The notes under the pieces are model-generated. The model searched no databases. It was not told the DNA's origin and saw nothing but the letters and a program-made list of their open reading frames with translations. Positions 9,579 to 18,324 of a stretch of 64,000 nt of DNA are shown here, piece after piece. The stretch's first letter is position 1. The number at the start of each line of letters is the position of its first letter. The translations under genes and the position numbers were made by a program. The DNA comes from Endozoicomonas sp965196975 (GTDB lineage Bacteria > Pseudomonadota > Gammaproteobacteria > Pseudomonadales > Endozoicomonadaceae), in assembly GCF_965196975.1 (NCBI RefSeq), contig NZ_OZ239981.1:5518001-5582000 (forward strand), given 5' to 3'.

Positions 9579-10051
9579 AAAGAATTCCTATGACGGTGGA
9601 GGGAGAAAAAGCCCTCCGTGAGGAACTGGCTCATTTGAAGGGGGTAGAGCGTCCACGTATTTCTGCGGCGATTGCAGAAGCACGGGAGCTTGGAGACCTT
9701 AAGGAGAATGCCGAATACCATGCTGCCCGTGAGCAGCAGAGCTTTGCCGAGGGGCGCATCAACGAAATTGAAGCTAAGCTCTCCAATGCTCAGTTCATTG
9801 ACATTACTTCCATCGCCAAAACCGGTAAGGTGCTTTTCGGTACAACTGTTGTACTGATCAATATGGAAAATGACCAGGAAGTGGAGTACAAAATTGTTGG
9901 TGATGATGAGTCGGACATCAAGGTAAACAAGATCTCCGTCAACTCGCCTATTGCCCGTGCCATGATTGGTAAAGAAGAGGGTGATGTTGTTGTGGTTAAC
10001 ACACCTTCTGGCGGTGTTGAGTATGAGATTGATGAAGTGAAGCATGTCTGA
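9575..10051 (+). CDS. greA: Transcription elongation factor GreA
   Basis: GreA rescues backtracked RNA polymerase by stimulating transcript cleavage. The 158 residues show the N-terminal coiled coil (PMTVEGEKALREEL and GDLKENAEYHAAREQQ, whose Asp/Glu tip is needed for cleavage) and the C-terminal FKBP-like domain (EVEYKIVGDDESD, SPIARAMIGKEEGD). It overlaps carB by an ATGA and is closed by a strong terminator 23 bases after its stop. Confidence 0.97.
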   Translation: MKRIPMTVEGEKALREELAHLKGVERPRISAAIAEARELGDLKENAEYHAAREQQSFAEGRINEIEAKLSNAQFIDITSIAKTGKVLFGTTVVLINMENDQEVEYKIVGDDESDIKVNKISVNSPIARAMIGKEEGDVVVVNTPSGGVEYEIDEVKHV

Positions 10052-10074
10052 TTAGTCAGAATCTTCACGTACTG

Positions 10075-10102
10075 AAAACGGCACTTTACGTGCCGTTTTT
10101 TT
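10075..10102 (+). terminator. Rho-independent terminator of carAB-greA
   Basis: The stem AAAACGGCAC (10075-10084) pairs perfectly with GTGCCGTTTT (10090-10099), with a TTTAC loop and a run of seven Ts. Confidence 0.9.
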
Positions 10103-10200
10103 GTGCTTAAGAAAAACAAACTTTCCACATCATGACTTCAGTCATCACCTTCTTATTACTGAGTCGTTCATTATGGCGCCAATGTAAGGAGGGATATTGA

Positions 10201-11025
10201 ATGAAACTGCTGATTATTGCGGATATTGAAGGTGTGGCTGGGGTCTGTTGCAGAGAGCAAGCTGTTTCCGGGAATACAGAGTATCAAATGGCTCGACAGC
10301 TGATGGTTCAGGAGGTTAATGCTGTTGTTGAGGGGGCTGTTAGATCAGGTGCTGATGAAATTACGGTTATTGACAGCCATGGGCCAATGATAAACCTCTC
10401 CATTGAAAATATATCACCACAGGCAAAGCTGGTTCAGGGTAAGCCCAGAATGCTGGGTATGATTGATGGCATTCAATATGACGATTATGACGCCTTGATG
10501 ATGATTGGTGCCCACAGTGCTGCCGGTGAGTACGGTGTTCTTGCTCATACTATAAACAGCAGAGCTTTTTTAAAAGTGGAAGTGAATGGTCATGTTATGG
10601 GAGAGGTGGATCTCTATGGGAGCCTGGCTGCAGAGTTTGGGGTTCCACTGTTGATGGTTTCTGGAGATGATCACCTAGAGGCTCATGTTTCTGAAGCATT
10701 TCCAGACAGTGACTATGTTCAGGTTAAAAAAGCTCGTGGAGCCTATGCTGCAGAGAGTTTGTCTGTTTCAATGGCTAGGGAACTGCTATCAGCGGCAGCA
10801 GGTCGGTCACTGTTGAAACCGTGTCAGCCTAAAGCCGCATTTGGTCTAAAGCCACCATATAGCCTGACAGTTTCTTCTATCTCTCAAGCCCAGTCTGATC
10901 TCTATGCCCTGGTTCCAGGCGTAGAGCGTATCGCTCCCAATCAGGTGAGTTATGAAGCAGACAGTTTTAAAGCGTTGGTGACTTTGCTCAATAGTTTGTC
11001 GGCCATGAGTGCCTCTTTGCCATAA
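10201..11025 (+). CDS. M55 family D-aminopeptidase (DppA-like)
   Basis: The 274-residue protein has the M55 layout: IADIEGVAGV at the N-terminus, VIDSHG around residue 60, GAHS near 102 and SGDDH near 155, which supply the zinc ligands in Bacillus DppA. Known members release N-terminal D-amino acids from peptides, probably for peptidoglycan or nutrient scavenging; the substrate here is unknown. The start is an ATG after AAGGAGG. No signal peptide is seen, so it is cytoplasmic. It stands alone after the greA terminator and ends in a hairpin shared with the convergent channel gene. Confidence 0.85.
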   Translation: MKLLIIADIEGVAGVCCREQAVSGNTEYQMARQLMVQEVNAVVEGAVRSGADEITVIDSHGPMINLSIENISPQAKLVQGKPRMLGMIDGIQYDDYDALMMIGAHSAAGEYGVLAHTINSRAFLKVEVNGHVMGEVDLYGSLAAEFGVPLLMVSGDDHLEAHVSEAFPDSDYVQVKKARGAYAAESLSVSMARELLSAAAGRSLLKPCQPKAAFGLKPPYSLTVSSISQAQSDLYALVPGVERIAPNQVSYEADSFKALVTLLNSLSAMSASLP

Positions 11026-11058
11026 GAAGAGTCAGGCAGTACTGAAGAGCTCACTGAG

Positions 11059-11083
11059 GTCAGCCCATTCTTAATGGGCTGAC
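11059..11083. terminator. Hairpin between two convergent genes
   Basis: A perfect 10-bp stem GTCAGCCCAT / ATGGGCTGAC overlaps the stop codon of the minus-strand channel gene. No T-run follows on either strand, so it is a weak candidate for a bidirectional terminator. Confidence 0.4.
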
Positions 11084-11685
11084 TCTTTATAGACAAATTT
11101 GGGGAGTTCCAGCTTCAAGCGCACTGCAATCATTCGGAAAATAAAGCCAAAGACCAGTGTTGAGATGACAGTGACGGTTGGGTTTACTTCCAGCAGTTGC
11201 AGGGTGAAGTAAAAGCCAATAGAGATCAGGGCGACACTGGCGTATAGCTCTTTTCGAAAAACCAGTGGAACGTTATTACAGAGAATATCCCGGAGAATAC
11301 CGCCAAACACCCCAGTAATGACTGCCATGACACTGGCAATAATATAGCCATGGCCCAGATCCAGTGTTTTCTGTGCGCCTATGATACTGAAGGTAATCAG
11401 CCCCACCGCATCCAGTACCAGAAACACTTTGAACATGTGCTTCATATAACGTTGCAGGAAAATGGTCAGGATGGCGGCTACCGTTGTAATTACGATATAC
11501 ATTGGGGTCTCAACCCACGTCAGTGGATAGCTACCTAGCAGCATATCTCTAACGGAGCCACCACCAATGGCCGTACAACAGGCAACAAAAATAACACCGA
11601 CAGGGTCCATGCCTCTGCGTCCGGCAGAAAGTGCTCCGGTCATGGCTTCTGCCGTAATGGCTATTACATACAGGACTGTCAGCAT
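11071..11685 (-). CDS. TRIC/UPF0126 family cation channel-like membrane protein
   Basis: This 204-residue inner-membrane protein has about seven hydrophobic segments and two copies of the UPF0126 half: AGRRGMDPVG...GGGSVRDMLLG in the first and LDAVGL...GVFGGILRDILCN in the second. Bacterial members such as E. coli YicG share the fold of eukaryotic TRIC cation channels; some are suggested to affect glycine or cation movement. I chose the ATG at 11685 because GAGGG precedes it by eight bases; a TTG seven codons upstream keeps the frame but lacks a site. Confidence 0.85.
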   Translation of the reverse strand: MLTVLYVIAITAEAMTGALSAGRRGMDPVGVIFVACCTAIGGGSVRDMLLGSYPLTWVETPMYIVITTVAAILTIFLQRYMKHMFKVFLVLDAVGLITFSIIGAQKTLDLGHGYIIASVMAVITGVFGGILRDILCNNVPLVFRKELYASVALISIGFYFTLQLLEVNPTVTVISTLVFGFIFRMIAVRLKLELPKFVYKESAH

Positions 11686-12029
11686 GGCTTTATCCCTCAA
11701 TCTCAAACGAACTGATTGTAGGAACCTGCTGGGTACAAAACAACGCTTAGCAGGGAAGGGCTTTCCGAAGTAGCTTGTCGAGATCTAACACTTATGCTTG
11801 TGCTTTTTCCTTAGGAGGTCGCTTATAGCCAATCATAAAATGATAGATGAGGTTTGTTGTCTATACTTGAAAGCATGATTGTTTTACCTCGTTCTAAAAA
11901 TATCCTTTTATATATTGCTGTTTCACAGAGCGCCTTTTACTGACTCAATTCTAATGACCCGTCATTTATAAGTTCCCACCTTTATATTTGCTCATTCTAA
12001 CCGTGATACTGATTTCTGGGAGATTTGCA
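11686..12029. other. Intergenic region before the first secreted paralogue
   Basis: The gap lies between two divergent genes and must hold promoters for both. I see no convincing -35/-10 pair, no known operator and no small gene with a good ribosome site. Confidence 0.4.
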
Positions 12030-13205
12030 ATGCCCCAGCTGAAAAATAGATTACTGCTACTGACTGTTATGTTTTCTGGAGTTGGGCAGTTATTTGCCAG
12101 TACTTCACTATCGGTGCTTCCTCCAGAAGATCTTTCAAATAGCTTCAATGCTCTGGTTCGAGAGGTGAGGCCCAGCTGGTGGGGGAACTGGAGTCTGGAT
12201 CTCGCCATTAAGCCGGGTGCCATCGGTGTGGTTGATACCAATACTGGAACCTTCCGATCAGCAGGGCAGCAGATCTCTAATATTTCTGTGGTCTCAGGTG
12301 TGATTTCCGAAGAGCTAAAACTGTCAACCTCTGATGTTAAAGGACCTCAGGTGGCCTCTTTTTCAATGAATGACCAGTCATCAAAAGTAAGCGTGAATAC
12401 TGACCTTAAATGGCAGTTCAGCAAGCGGGGAGCGATGATGGCTCAATGGGATCTGGTGCAGGAACAAAGTTTGAAAGGGCCATTTCAGGTCATTAATGAA
12501 AATATGGACCTTTTGAAGTCTGTTGCTGCTGATATGGAGATGTACGACCCCGAAGCCGGTGCTATTTCCCAGGGGTTTGGGGTGATAACCGGTGTGCTTC
12601 TGGCCAAAAGCGGGATGAATGTTGCGTCACTTTCTGACTCTTCACAGTGGAGCATTACCGGTCAGGCAGATAGTTTGCAGAGCATGCTGGGGCGAGGCTC
12701 AGCAAAGGCTTCATACTCCAGTGCCGGCGGTGATAGTGATGTGATGAGTGTTATCTGGCCCAGTCAGCCAAACACAGCAGCCGATGATCTGGTGCCTGTC
12801 GCTTATACCTTTGCATCCATTAATGGTGAACAGATTATTCCCTATTGGATAGAAGAGATTGAAGCGTTTCAAATCATCTTTGAAAACAAAGGAAGTTACT
12901 TTGTCAAAGCAACCTTGAAATTCCAGACCCCGGAAGGTGAAAAAGAACTGCATCAGGATATTGTTGGCTTTATGACCAGAACTATGGAAAACATTCCATT
13001 GAATGCAACAGAACTAACTCTGGAAATGGAGTTTGTCGATTCAATACCCAGTACAACCGATTTTTATCATTGGGATACCCCGTTAGGCACATGGTCTACG
13101 GGTAAAAGGCATGTAGAGATTGAAGGTTGGTGGCCGGGACAGCCTTCGTTCAGCATCCAGGAAGATCGCACGAACATAACATCTTTTCGAGTCGAACTGG
13201 ATTAG
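12030..13205 (+). CDS. Secreted protein, tandem paralogue 1; possible cytolysin-like fold
   Basis: The 391-residue product begins with a signal peptide (MPQLKNRLLLLTVMFSGVG, cleavage likely after FAS). The ATG at 12030 has GGGAGA six bases upstream; a TTG at 11988 would spoil the signal peptide. It is clearly paralogous to the next gene over its whole length (WWGN, KPGAIGV, SQGFGVIT, VPVAYTFAS, IPL.AT, TPLG.W.TG.RH). I do not recognise the family with certainty. By eye the C-terminal third follows domain 4 of cholesterol-dependent cytolysins: G-S/A-Y opening a beta-sandwich, IPLNAT, then a late W...HVEIEGWW...PSFSI stretch; the Trp-rich undecapeptide is missing. A role as secreted pore-former is inference only. 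Confidence 0.7.
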   Translation: MPQLKNRLLLLTVMFSGVGQLFASTSLSVLPPEDLSNSFNALVREVRPSWWGNWSLDLAIKPGAIGVVDTNTGTFRSAGQQISNISVVSGVISEELKLSTSDVKGPQVASFSMNDQSSKVSVNTDLKWQFSKRGAMMAQWDLVQEQSLKGPFQVINENMDLLKSVAADMEMYDPEAGAISQGFGVITGVLLAKSGMNVASLSDSSQWSITGQADSLQSMLGRGSAKASYSSAGGDSDVMSVIWPSQPNTAADDLVPVAYTFASINGEQIIPYWIEEIEAFQIIFENKGSYFVKATLKFQTPEGEKELHQDIVGFMTRTMENIPLNATELTLEMEFVDSIPSTTDFYHWDTPLGTWSTGKRHVEIEGWWPGQPSFSIQEDRTNITSFRVELD

Positions 13206-13306
13206 TGCGCAAATAATCTTGCTTAGATGCTTATTTAGTGCTGGATGAACTGACGGACATACAAATAGAGCTTTTTGGTTGGGTTTTGGCTATCAGGAAC
13301 TGCTAT

Positions 13307-14458
13307 ATGTTGTTATTTGCGCGTTGCTTGATTCTTGTTTCGGGAATACTGTTTTTTAGAGAGTTACCTGCTAGCCAAAACTTGAAACCGATGGATTCTG
13401 GTTACATAACCAGAACGTTTAATCAGTTAATCCGTGAAAGCCATCCAAACTGGTGGGGGAATTTTAATCTTGATCCTCTCGTTAAGCCTGGTGCTATAGG
13501 TGTTATTGATGTTGGCAGCGGTGTTTTCCAGCCATCAGGTCAGTATCTGGGAGATTTTGAAACCATTATTTCTCCTCTCAACGAAGTGATGAAGGTATCC
13601 ACTGAACATGTTCGTGAGCCTAAGCTGGTTTTAGGAGGGCGTGGGCGGCTCGCTCAGCTGGGAGATGCACAGGTTCAACTCAAGTGGGAATTCAGTCAAC
13701 AGGGAGCGATGGCGTCACGCTGGATGCTTGCTGAGAAACAAAGTATTAAAGATCCCGGTAGCGTGATTAAAAAGCATATGGACTTACTGAGGGCTGTTGC
13801 CAGTTACGAGTCTATGTATGATCCGGTGGATGGTATCTCTCAGGGGTTTGGGGTGATAACCAGCGTAATTCTTGCCAGAGGGGGAATGAATCTGGCCGCT
13901 CTCAGTGATGGGGCTAACTGGAGTGTCAGTGGTCAGGCCAGTTACTTGAAGAATATGTTGACGAGCGCTGGTGGAGAAGCTGAGGCTCTTTACTCCAGTG
14001 CTGATTATGAGGGCAATATGGCCTGCTTTGTCTGGCCGGGAGAAGGAGAACCCTCTGGTACTGATCTTGTCCCTGTAGCTTATACCTTTGCCTCACTGGA
14101 TGGTGAAAGGGTGATGTTGCACTGGATTCGGCCAATAGGGTCATTTCGGATGATTTTCAACAATCATGGCGATCATTATGTGGGGATTTCTGTCTCTTAT
14201 TCGACACCCGCTGGTAGCAAGAAGGTTGACGTTGGGCTGCTCCCATATCTCAGGCAGGAAGTTGACAGTATACCATTGGATGCAACCAACCTGACCATGA
14301 CGTTAAGCTATCTTCGTATCATGAAAACGATCCAGACTCATCGCTGGAAAACACCATTAGGTTCCTGGCCTACAGGTGACCGACATATTGATATAAAAGG
14401 CTCATGGCCAATGTATCCTTCTTTCTCTATAGAAGAAGAAGGCTATTCTTCGCAATAG
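13307..14458 (+). CDS. Secreted protein, tandem paralogue 2; possible cytolysin-like fold
   Basis: The 383-residue product is the duplicate of the preceding gene, lying about 100 bases downstream. I chose the ATG at 13307 because it gives a signal peptide (MLLFARCLILVSGILFF) that lines up with that of paralogue 1; a GTG at 13238 is also in frame. Conserved stretches with the partner are spread over the full length (SHPNWWGN, KPGAIGVID, LVPVAYTFASLDGE, SIPLDATNL, TPLGSWPTGDRH, PSFSIEE). The divergence suggests an old duplication rather than a recent copy. Function is unknown; the same faint cytolysin domain-4 pattern is present. Confidence 0.68.
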   Translation: MLLFARCLILVSGILFFRELPASQNLKPMDSGYITRTFNQLIRESHPNWWGNFNLDPLVKPGAIGVIDVGSGVFQPSGQYLGDFETIISPLNEVMKVSTEHVREPKLVLGGRGRLAQLGDAQVQLKWEFSQQGAMASRWMLAEKQSIKDPGSVIKKHMDLLRAVASYESMYDPVDGISQGFGVITSVILARGGMNLAALSDGANWSVSGQASYLKNMLTSAGGEAEALYSSADYEGNMACFVWPGEGEPSGTDLVPVAYTFASLDGERVMLHWIRPIGSFRMIFNNHGDHYVGISVSYSTPAGSKKVDVGLLPYLRQEVDSIPLDATNLTMTLSYLRIMKTIQTHRWKTPLGSWPTGDRHIDIKGSWPMYPSFSIEEEGYSSQ

Positions 14459-14482
14459 GTACAAGTGTATCACCTGTACCTA
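14456..14482. terminator. Hairpin between secreted paralogue 2 and uvrA
   Basis: A perfect 8-bp stem TAGGTACA / TGTACCTA with an 11-base loop includes the stop codon of the plus-strand gene. There is no T-run, so it is only a possible terminator between convergent genes. Confidence 0.35.
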
Positions 14483-14500
14483 GGGTGAGGTTGTGGAGTG

Positions 14501-17326
14501 TTAAGCAAGCATTGGTTTCAAAAAACGGCCAGTATGAGACTCTGGAATTTCCGATACAGTTTCCGGTGTGCCAGCAGCAATAATCTGGCCGCCACCATCA
14601 CCACCTTCGGGTCCCAGGTCAATAATCCAGTCTGCAGTTTTGATGACATCAAGATTGTGCTCAATGACGACAACACTGTTGCCATGATCCCTTAAGCGAT
14701 GGAGAACAGAGAGTAACTGCTCAATGTCGTGGAAATGCAAGCCAGTTGTCGGTTCATCCAGAATATAGAGTGTTTTACCGGTATCCCGTTTGGACAGCTC
14801 TTTAGCCAGTTTCACCCGCTGTGCTTCACCTCCTGAGAGTGTGGTGGCGTTCTGTCCGAGATGAATATAGGAGAGCCCAACATCCATCAGGGTTTGTAAT
14901 TTACGTTTGACCGCTGGTATTGGGTCGAAGTATTGCAATGCTTCTTCTACCGTCATTTCGAGCACTTCGTGGATGCTCTTACCCTTATATTTCACCTCCA
15001 GTGTCTCACGATTGTATCGCTTGCCCTTACAGACATCACAGGCAACATAAATATCTGGCAGAAAGTGCATTTCTACCTTGATAACGCCATCCCCCTGGCA
15101 TGCCTCGCATCGTCCACCTTTAACATTAAAACTGAAACGGCCAGGTTTATAGCCTCGTGAGCGGGCTTCCTGAGTACCGGCAAAGAGTTCGCGTATGGCT
15201 GTGAAAATTCCGGTATAGGTTGCTGGGTTCGAGCGTGGCGTGCGGCCGATGGGGCTCTGATCAATATCAATACACTTGTCAAAGTGATTAATACCGGTCA
15301 GCTTTTTATAGGGAGCCGCGGTTAGTGTCGTTGCCTTATTGAGCGCTGTGGCAGCCAGCGGATACAGTGTTCCATTGATTAAGGTGGATTTGCCAGAGCC
15401 TGAAACGCCGGTAATGCAGGTCATCAGGCCAACCGGGATTTCCAACGTAACATTTTTCAGATTATTACCGGTGCAACCACTGAGTTTCAGGGTTTTCTTT
15501 GAGTCTAGCGGTGTTCTCTTGGACGGTACATCAATCTTACGAATACCTGAGAGATATTGGCCTGTTAAAGACGCTGGTGTATCCATCACCTGTTCTGGTG
15601 TTCCCTGGGCGACGATAGCTCCACCATGGACACCTGCACCAGGACCAATGTCGATGACATGATCAGCACAGCGAATAGCATCCTCATCGTGCTCAACGAC
15701 TATGACTGTATTACCCAGATCCCTCAAACGGGTCAGTGTGTTAAGAAGACGTTCATTATCCCGTTGATGTAGTCCGATACTGGGTTCGTCAAGGATATAC
15801 ATCACCCCGACAAGGCCAGCGCCAATCTGACTGGCTAGCCTTATTCTCTGGGCTTCACCACCGGAAAGGGTGTCTGCACTTCGGTCCAGGGTCAGGTAGT
15901 TGAGGCCAACATTCACCAGAAAGCTCAGGCGATCACAAATTTCCTTAAGTACCTTTCTGGCAATCTCTCCACGGCGACCTGGCAGGTCAAGATCCTGAAA
16001 GTAGGTCAGGGCCTTTTCAACGGGTAATTTAACCAGATCCGGCAGGCTCTCATCCTGGATGAATACGTTGCGTGCCTCTTTCCGTAAGCGGGTGCCTTTA
16101 CAGGATGGGCATGGCTGAGTGCTCAGGTATTTGGCCAGTTCTTCCCGGACGGATTGTGAGTCGGTATCCCTGAAGCGTCGCTCAAAGTTGGGAATAATGC
16201 CTTCAAAGATATGCCGTTTTTTATAGACATCTCCCCGGTCATTCACGTAACTGAAATTGACTTCATCATCACCGGAACCATGAAGAATAACGTTCTGCTG
16301 TTCCGGGCTTAAGTCATCAAATGGTGTGTCAATACTGAAACCATAGTGAGCGGCCAGTGATTTCAGCAGATGAAAGTAATAAACGCTGCGGCGGTCCCAG
16401 CCACGGATTGCTCCTTCTGCAAGTGTCAGTTCGGGATGTTGTACGATGCGATCCTGGTCAAAGAACTGCTTAACACCCAGCCCATCGCAGGTAGGGCAGG
16501 CACCAGCCGGATTGTTAAAGGAAAAGAGCCGTGGCTCAAGCTCATTGAGGCTGTAACCGCATTCAGGACAGGCGAACCGTGAAGAGAAGACGATATCGTC
16601 TTTAGAGCCATCATCCATGTAGCTGACAGTAGCAAGACCATCGGTCAGCTCCAGAGCGGTTTCAAATGACTCGGAGAGGCGAAGTTGCAGATCATCGCGC
16701 ACCTTAAAACGATCTACGACGACTTCGATAGTGTGCTTCTTCTTTTTATCCAGTTTGGGGGGGGTATCAAGGTCTGTGACGATTCCATTGATTCTGGCAC
16801 GAATAAAACCGTTGCTTCTCAGTTCGTTGAATACATGGAGATGTTCACCTTTACGCCCTCTGACCACGGGGGCTAGGAGCATTAATTTAGTGCCTTCAGG
16901 GAGCGCCAGTACCTGATCCACCATCTGACTGACGGTTTGAGCTTCCAGTGGCAGGTGATGGGTTGGGCAGCGTGGAATGCCGGCGCGAGCGAAAAGCAGG
17001 CGGAGATAGTCATAGATTTCGGTGATGGTGCCGACCGTAGAGCGCGGATTATGACTGGTGGATTTTTGCTCAATGGATATGGCGGGTGAGAGCCCTTCGA
17101 TATGATCGACATCGGGCTTTTCCATCATGGAAAGAAACTGGCGGGCATAGGCTGACAGCGACTCAACATAGCGTCGCTGACCTTCGGCATAGAGTGTATC
17201 GAATGCCAGTGATGACTTGCCGGAGCCCGACAAACCAGTGATCACAATCAGGCTGTCACGGGGCATCTCCAGGTTGATGTTCTTCAGGTTGTGTGTACGG
17301 GCGCCCTGTACGGTAATCTTTTCCAC
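14501..17326 (-). CDS. uvrA: Excinuclease ABC subunit A UvrA
   Basis: UvrA is the damage-sensing ABC ATPase of nucleotide excision repair. The 941-residue protein has both nucleotide-binding halves (Walker A GLSGSGKSSL and GVSGSGKSTL; two LSGGEAQR signatures) and zinc fingers (CPECG...CPTC in the first half; CEACQGDG...CDVCKGKR in the second). I set the start at the GTG at 17326 (VEKITVQGARTHNL), which matches the family N-terminus and has GGAGA/AAAGG just upstream; the frame can extend 33 codons further but not plausibly. In E. coli uvrA and ssb are divergent neighbours under one LexA site. Here three genes lie between them and I find no good LexA box upstream. Confidence 0.97.
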   Translation of the reverse strand: MEKITVQGARTHNLKNINLEMPRDSLIVITGLSGSGKSSLAFDTLYAEGQRRYVESLSAYARQFLSMMEKPDVDHIEGLSPAISIEQKSTSHNPRSTVGTITEIYDYLRLLFARAGIPRCPTHHLPLEAQTVSQMVDQVLALPEGTKLMLLAPVVRGRKGEHLHVFNELRSNGFIRARINGIVTDLDTPPKLDKKKKHTIEVVVDRFKVRDDLQLRLSESFETALELTDGLATVSYMDDGSKDDIVFSSRFACPECGYSLNELEPRLFSFNNPAGACPTCDGLGVKQFFDQDRIVQHPELTLAEGAIRGWDRRSVYYFHLLKSLAAHYGFSIDTPFDDLSPEQQNVILHGSGDDEVNFSYVNDRGDVYKKRHIFEGIIPNFERRFRDTDSQSVREELAKYLSTQPCPSCKGTRLRKEARNVFIQDESLPDLVKLPVEKALTYFQDLDLPGRRGEIARKVLKEICDRLSFLVNVGLNYLTLDRSADTLSGGEAQRIRLASQIGAGLVGVMYILDEPSIGLHQRDNERLLNTLTRLRDLGNTVIVVEHDEDAIRCADHVIDIGPGAGVHGGAIVAQGTPEQVMDTPASLTGQYLSGIRKIDVPSKRTPLDSKKTLKLSGCTGNNLKNVTLEIPVGLMTCITGVSGSGKSTLINGTLYPLAATALNKATTLTAAPYKKLTGINHFDKCIDIDQSPIGRTPRSNPATYTGIFTAIRELFAGTQEARSRGYKPGRFSFNVKGGRCEACQGDGVIKVEMHFLPDIYVACDVCKGKRYNRETLEVKYKGKSIHEVLEMTVEEALQYFDPIPAVKRKLQTLMDVGLSYIHLGQNATTLSGGEAQRVKLAKELSKRDTGKTLYILDEPTTGLHFHDIEQLLSVLHRLRDHGNSVVVIEHNLDVIKTADWIIDLGPEGGDGGGQIIAAGTPETVSEIPESHTGRFLKPMLA

Positions 17327-17373
17327 AGCCTTTTCTCCGTGCCAGTTTGGAAGCGAACGGAGTATTATAAATA

Positions 17374-18222
17374 CTAAAAGGCTTGGCCTGTAGCAAAATA
17401 AACAAGGTTGATCAAAAACATCCATAAATGCTTGTTATAGTAAAACATTCCCCCCATCGTTTTATGCGTGGCTGGGTATTTAAAAAGTCCTGCACACTGG
17501 CAATCAAATACAATCGCAGAAAAATCCATAGCTATTGTTAATAAAGGGATAAGATGAGGCTGAGAGAATGTTTGAGAGAGCTTTTCCTGAATATAGGAGT
17601 ACCAGGAATTATCTTCTTTTTCTTTTTCTTTTTCTTTTTGGGGGAGGGGTTTGTATCTAGTATCAGTTCCTTGATCACTTTCTTGATGGTTTTCTTTGGG
17701 GGATAGATAAGTACTGATTAATGGCCAGTTATGATACCCAAAGCTAGCAACGTAGTATGCTAAAAAGAAAAGTTTCACGGCAATTCTTGGGTAATTATTG
17801 CTAATGTCTTTTGTTAGTTTGTTACTGCATGGACAGCGATCCTTAAGTAACCACATGCCTAGTGCTGAGTCATATATCATATAGGTATGAAGTGCGGTGT
17901 AGGCGATATGGAGTAATGTGTTGGGCTCGAACAAAAGAGAAAATACTTCCTCATGGTTATTATCTGTTTGTATTGTGATACTGCTATATTCACTGGTCTG
18001 GAATAATGGGAGTGTACAGCCCGACGATTTTAATGATGCTATGTCCTCAAAACTGTCTTTGCTGGAAATAGAACATAATATTTCGCCATCTTCATTGGTT
18101 ATTGTATATTGTGCTGTAATGGATGATATTGATGTATCTATATCACTTTCATCTGGGTAAGCTGAATTAAGCAAAATCAAAAATACAGAAATAAAAAAAA
18201 CATTTACTTTTTTAATCATCAA
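17374..18222 (-). CDS. Exported/membrane protein of unknown function, paralogue A
   Basis: This 282-residue protein has an N-terminal signal (KKVNVFFISVFLILLNSAYP), a small N-terminal domain with QYTITNEDGEILCSI and a second Cys at SSGCTLP, then several hydrophobic segments (LLHIAYTALHTYMIY, AVKLFFLAYYVASF, LLTIAMDFSAIVF, LWMFLINLVYFAT). A highly charged KEKEKEKED stretch lies in the middle. It shares layout and the YTI.N.DG...C motif with the next upstream gene, so the two are a tandem pair. The DNA is more AT-rich than uvrA. I do not recognise the family. Confidence 0.65.
   Translation of the reverse strand: MMIKKVNVFFISVFLILLNSAYPDESDIDTSISSITAQYTITNEDGEILCSISSKDSFEDIASLKSSGCTLPLFQTSEYSSITIQTDNNHEEVFSLLFEPNTLLHIAYTALHTYMIYDSALGMWLLKDRCPCSNKLTKDISNNYPRIAVKLFFLAYYVASFGYHNWPLISTYLSPKENHQESDQGTDTRYKPLPQKEKEKEKEDNSWYSYIQEKLSQTFSQPHLIPLLTIAMDFSAIVFDCQCAGLFKYPATHKTMGGMFYYNKHLWMFLINLVYFATGQAF
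17616..17639. repeat. Hexanucleotide tract (CTTTTT)4 inside paralogue A
   Basis: Four perfect copies of CTTTTT on the plus strand encode the Lys-Glu run on the minus strand. The 6-base unit means slippage would change length without breaking the frame. Confidence 0.8.
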
Positions 18223-18324
18223 TGTGTCTCTGCTTTTGTGCGACAGGATCTGTTTGTTTTTTATTCAGTGTTTGCTCTTTTTATGGGTTGAATGACTTTA
18301 TCTTAAAGCTCACTATTTTCTCTT

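Noticed and set aside
13238..13306. GTG start of secreted paralogue 2 at 13238
   Set aside because: It would place 23 charged residues before the signal peptide; ATG 13307 aligns with the start of paralogue 1.
17327..17400. LexA (SOS) box upstream of uvrA
   Set aside because: I looked for CTGT-N8-ACAG and found only a lone CTGT; no acceptable pair.
17327..17425. 33-codon N-terminal extension of uvrA
   Set aside because: Family N-terminus begins at the GTG 17326; the extension overlaps the probable promoter region and has no match.
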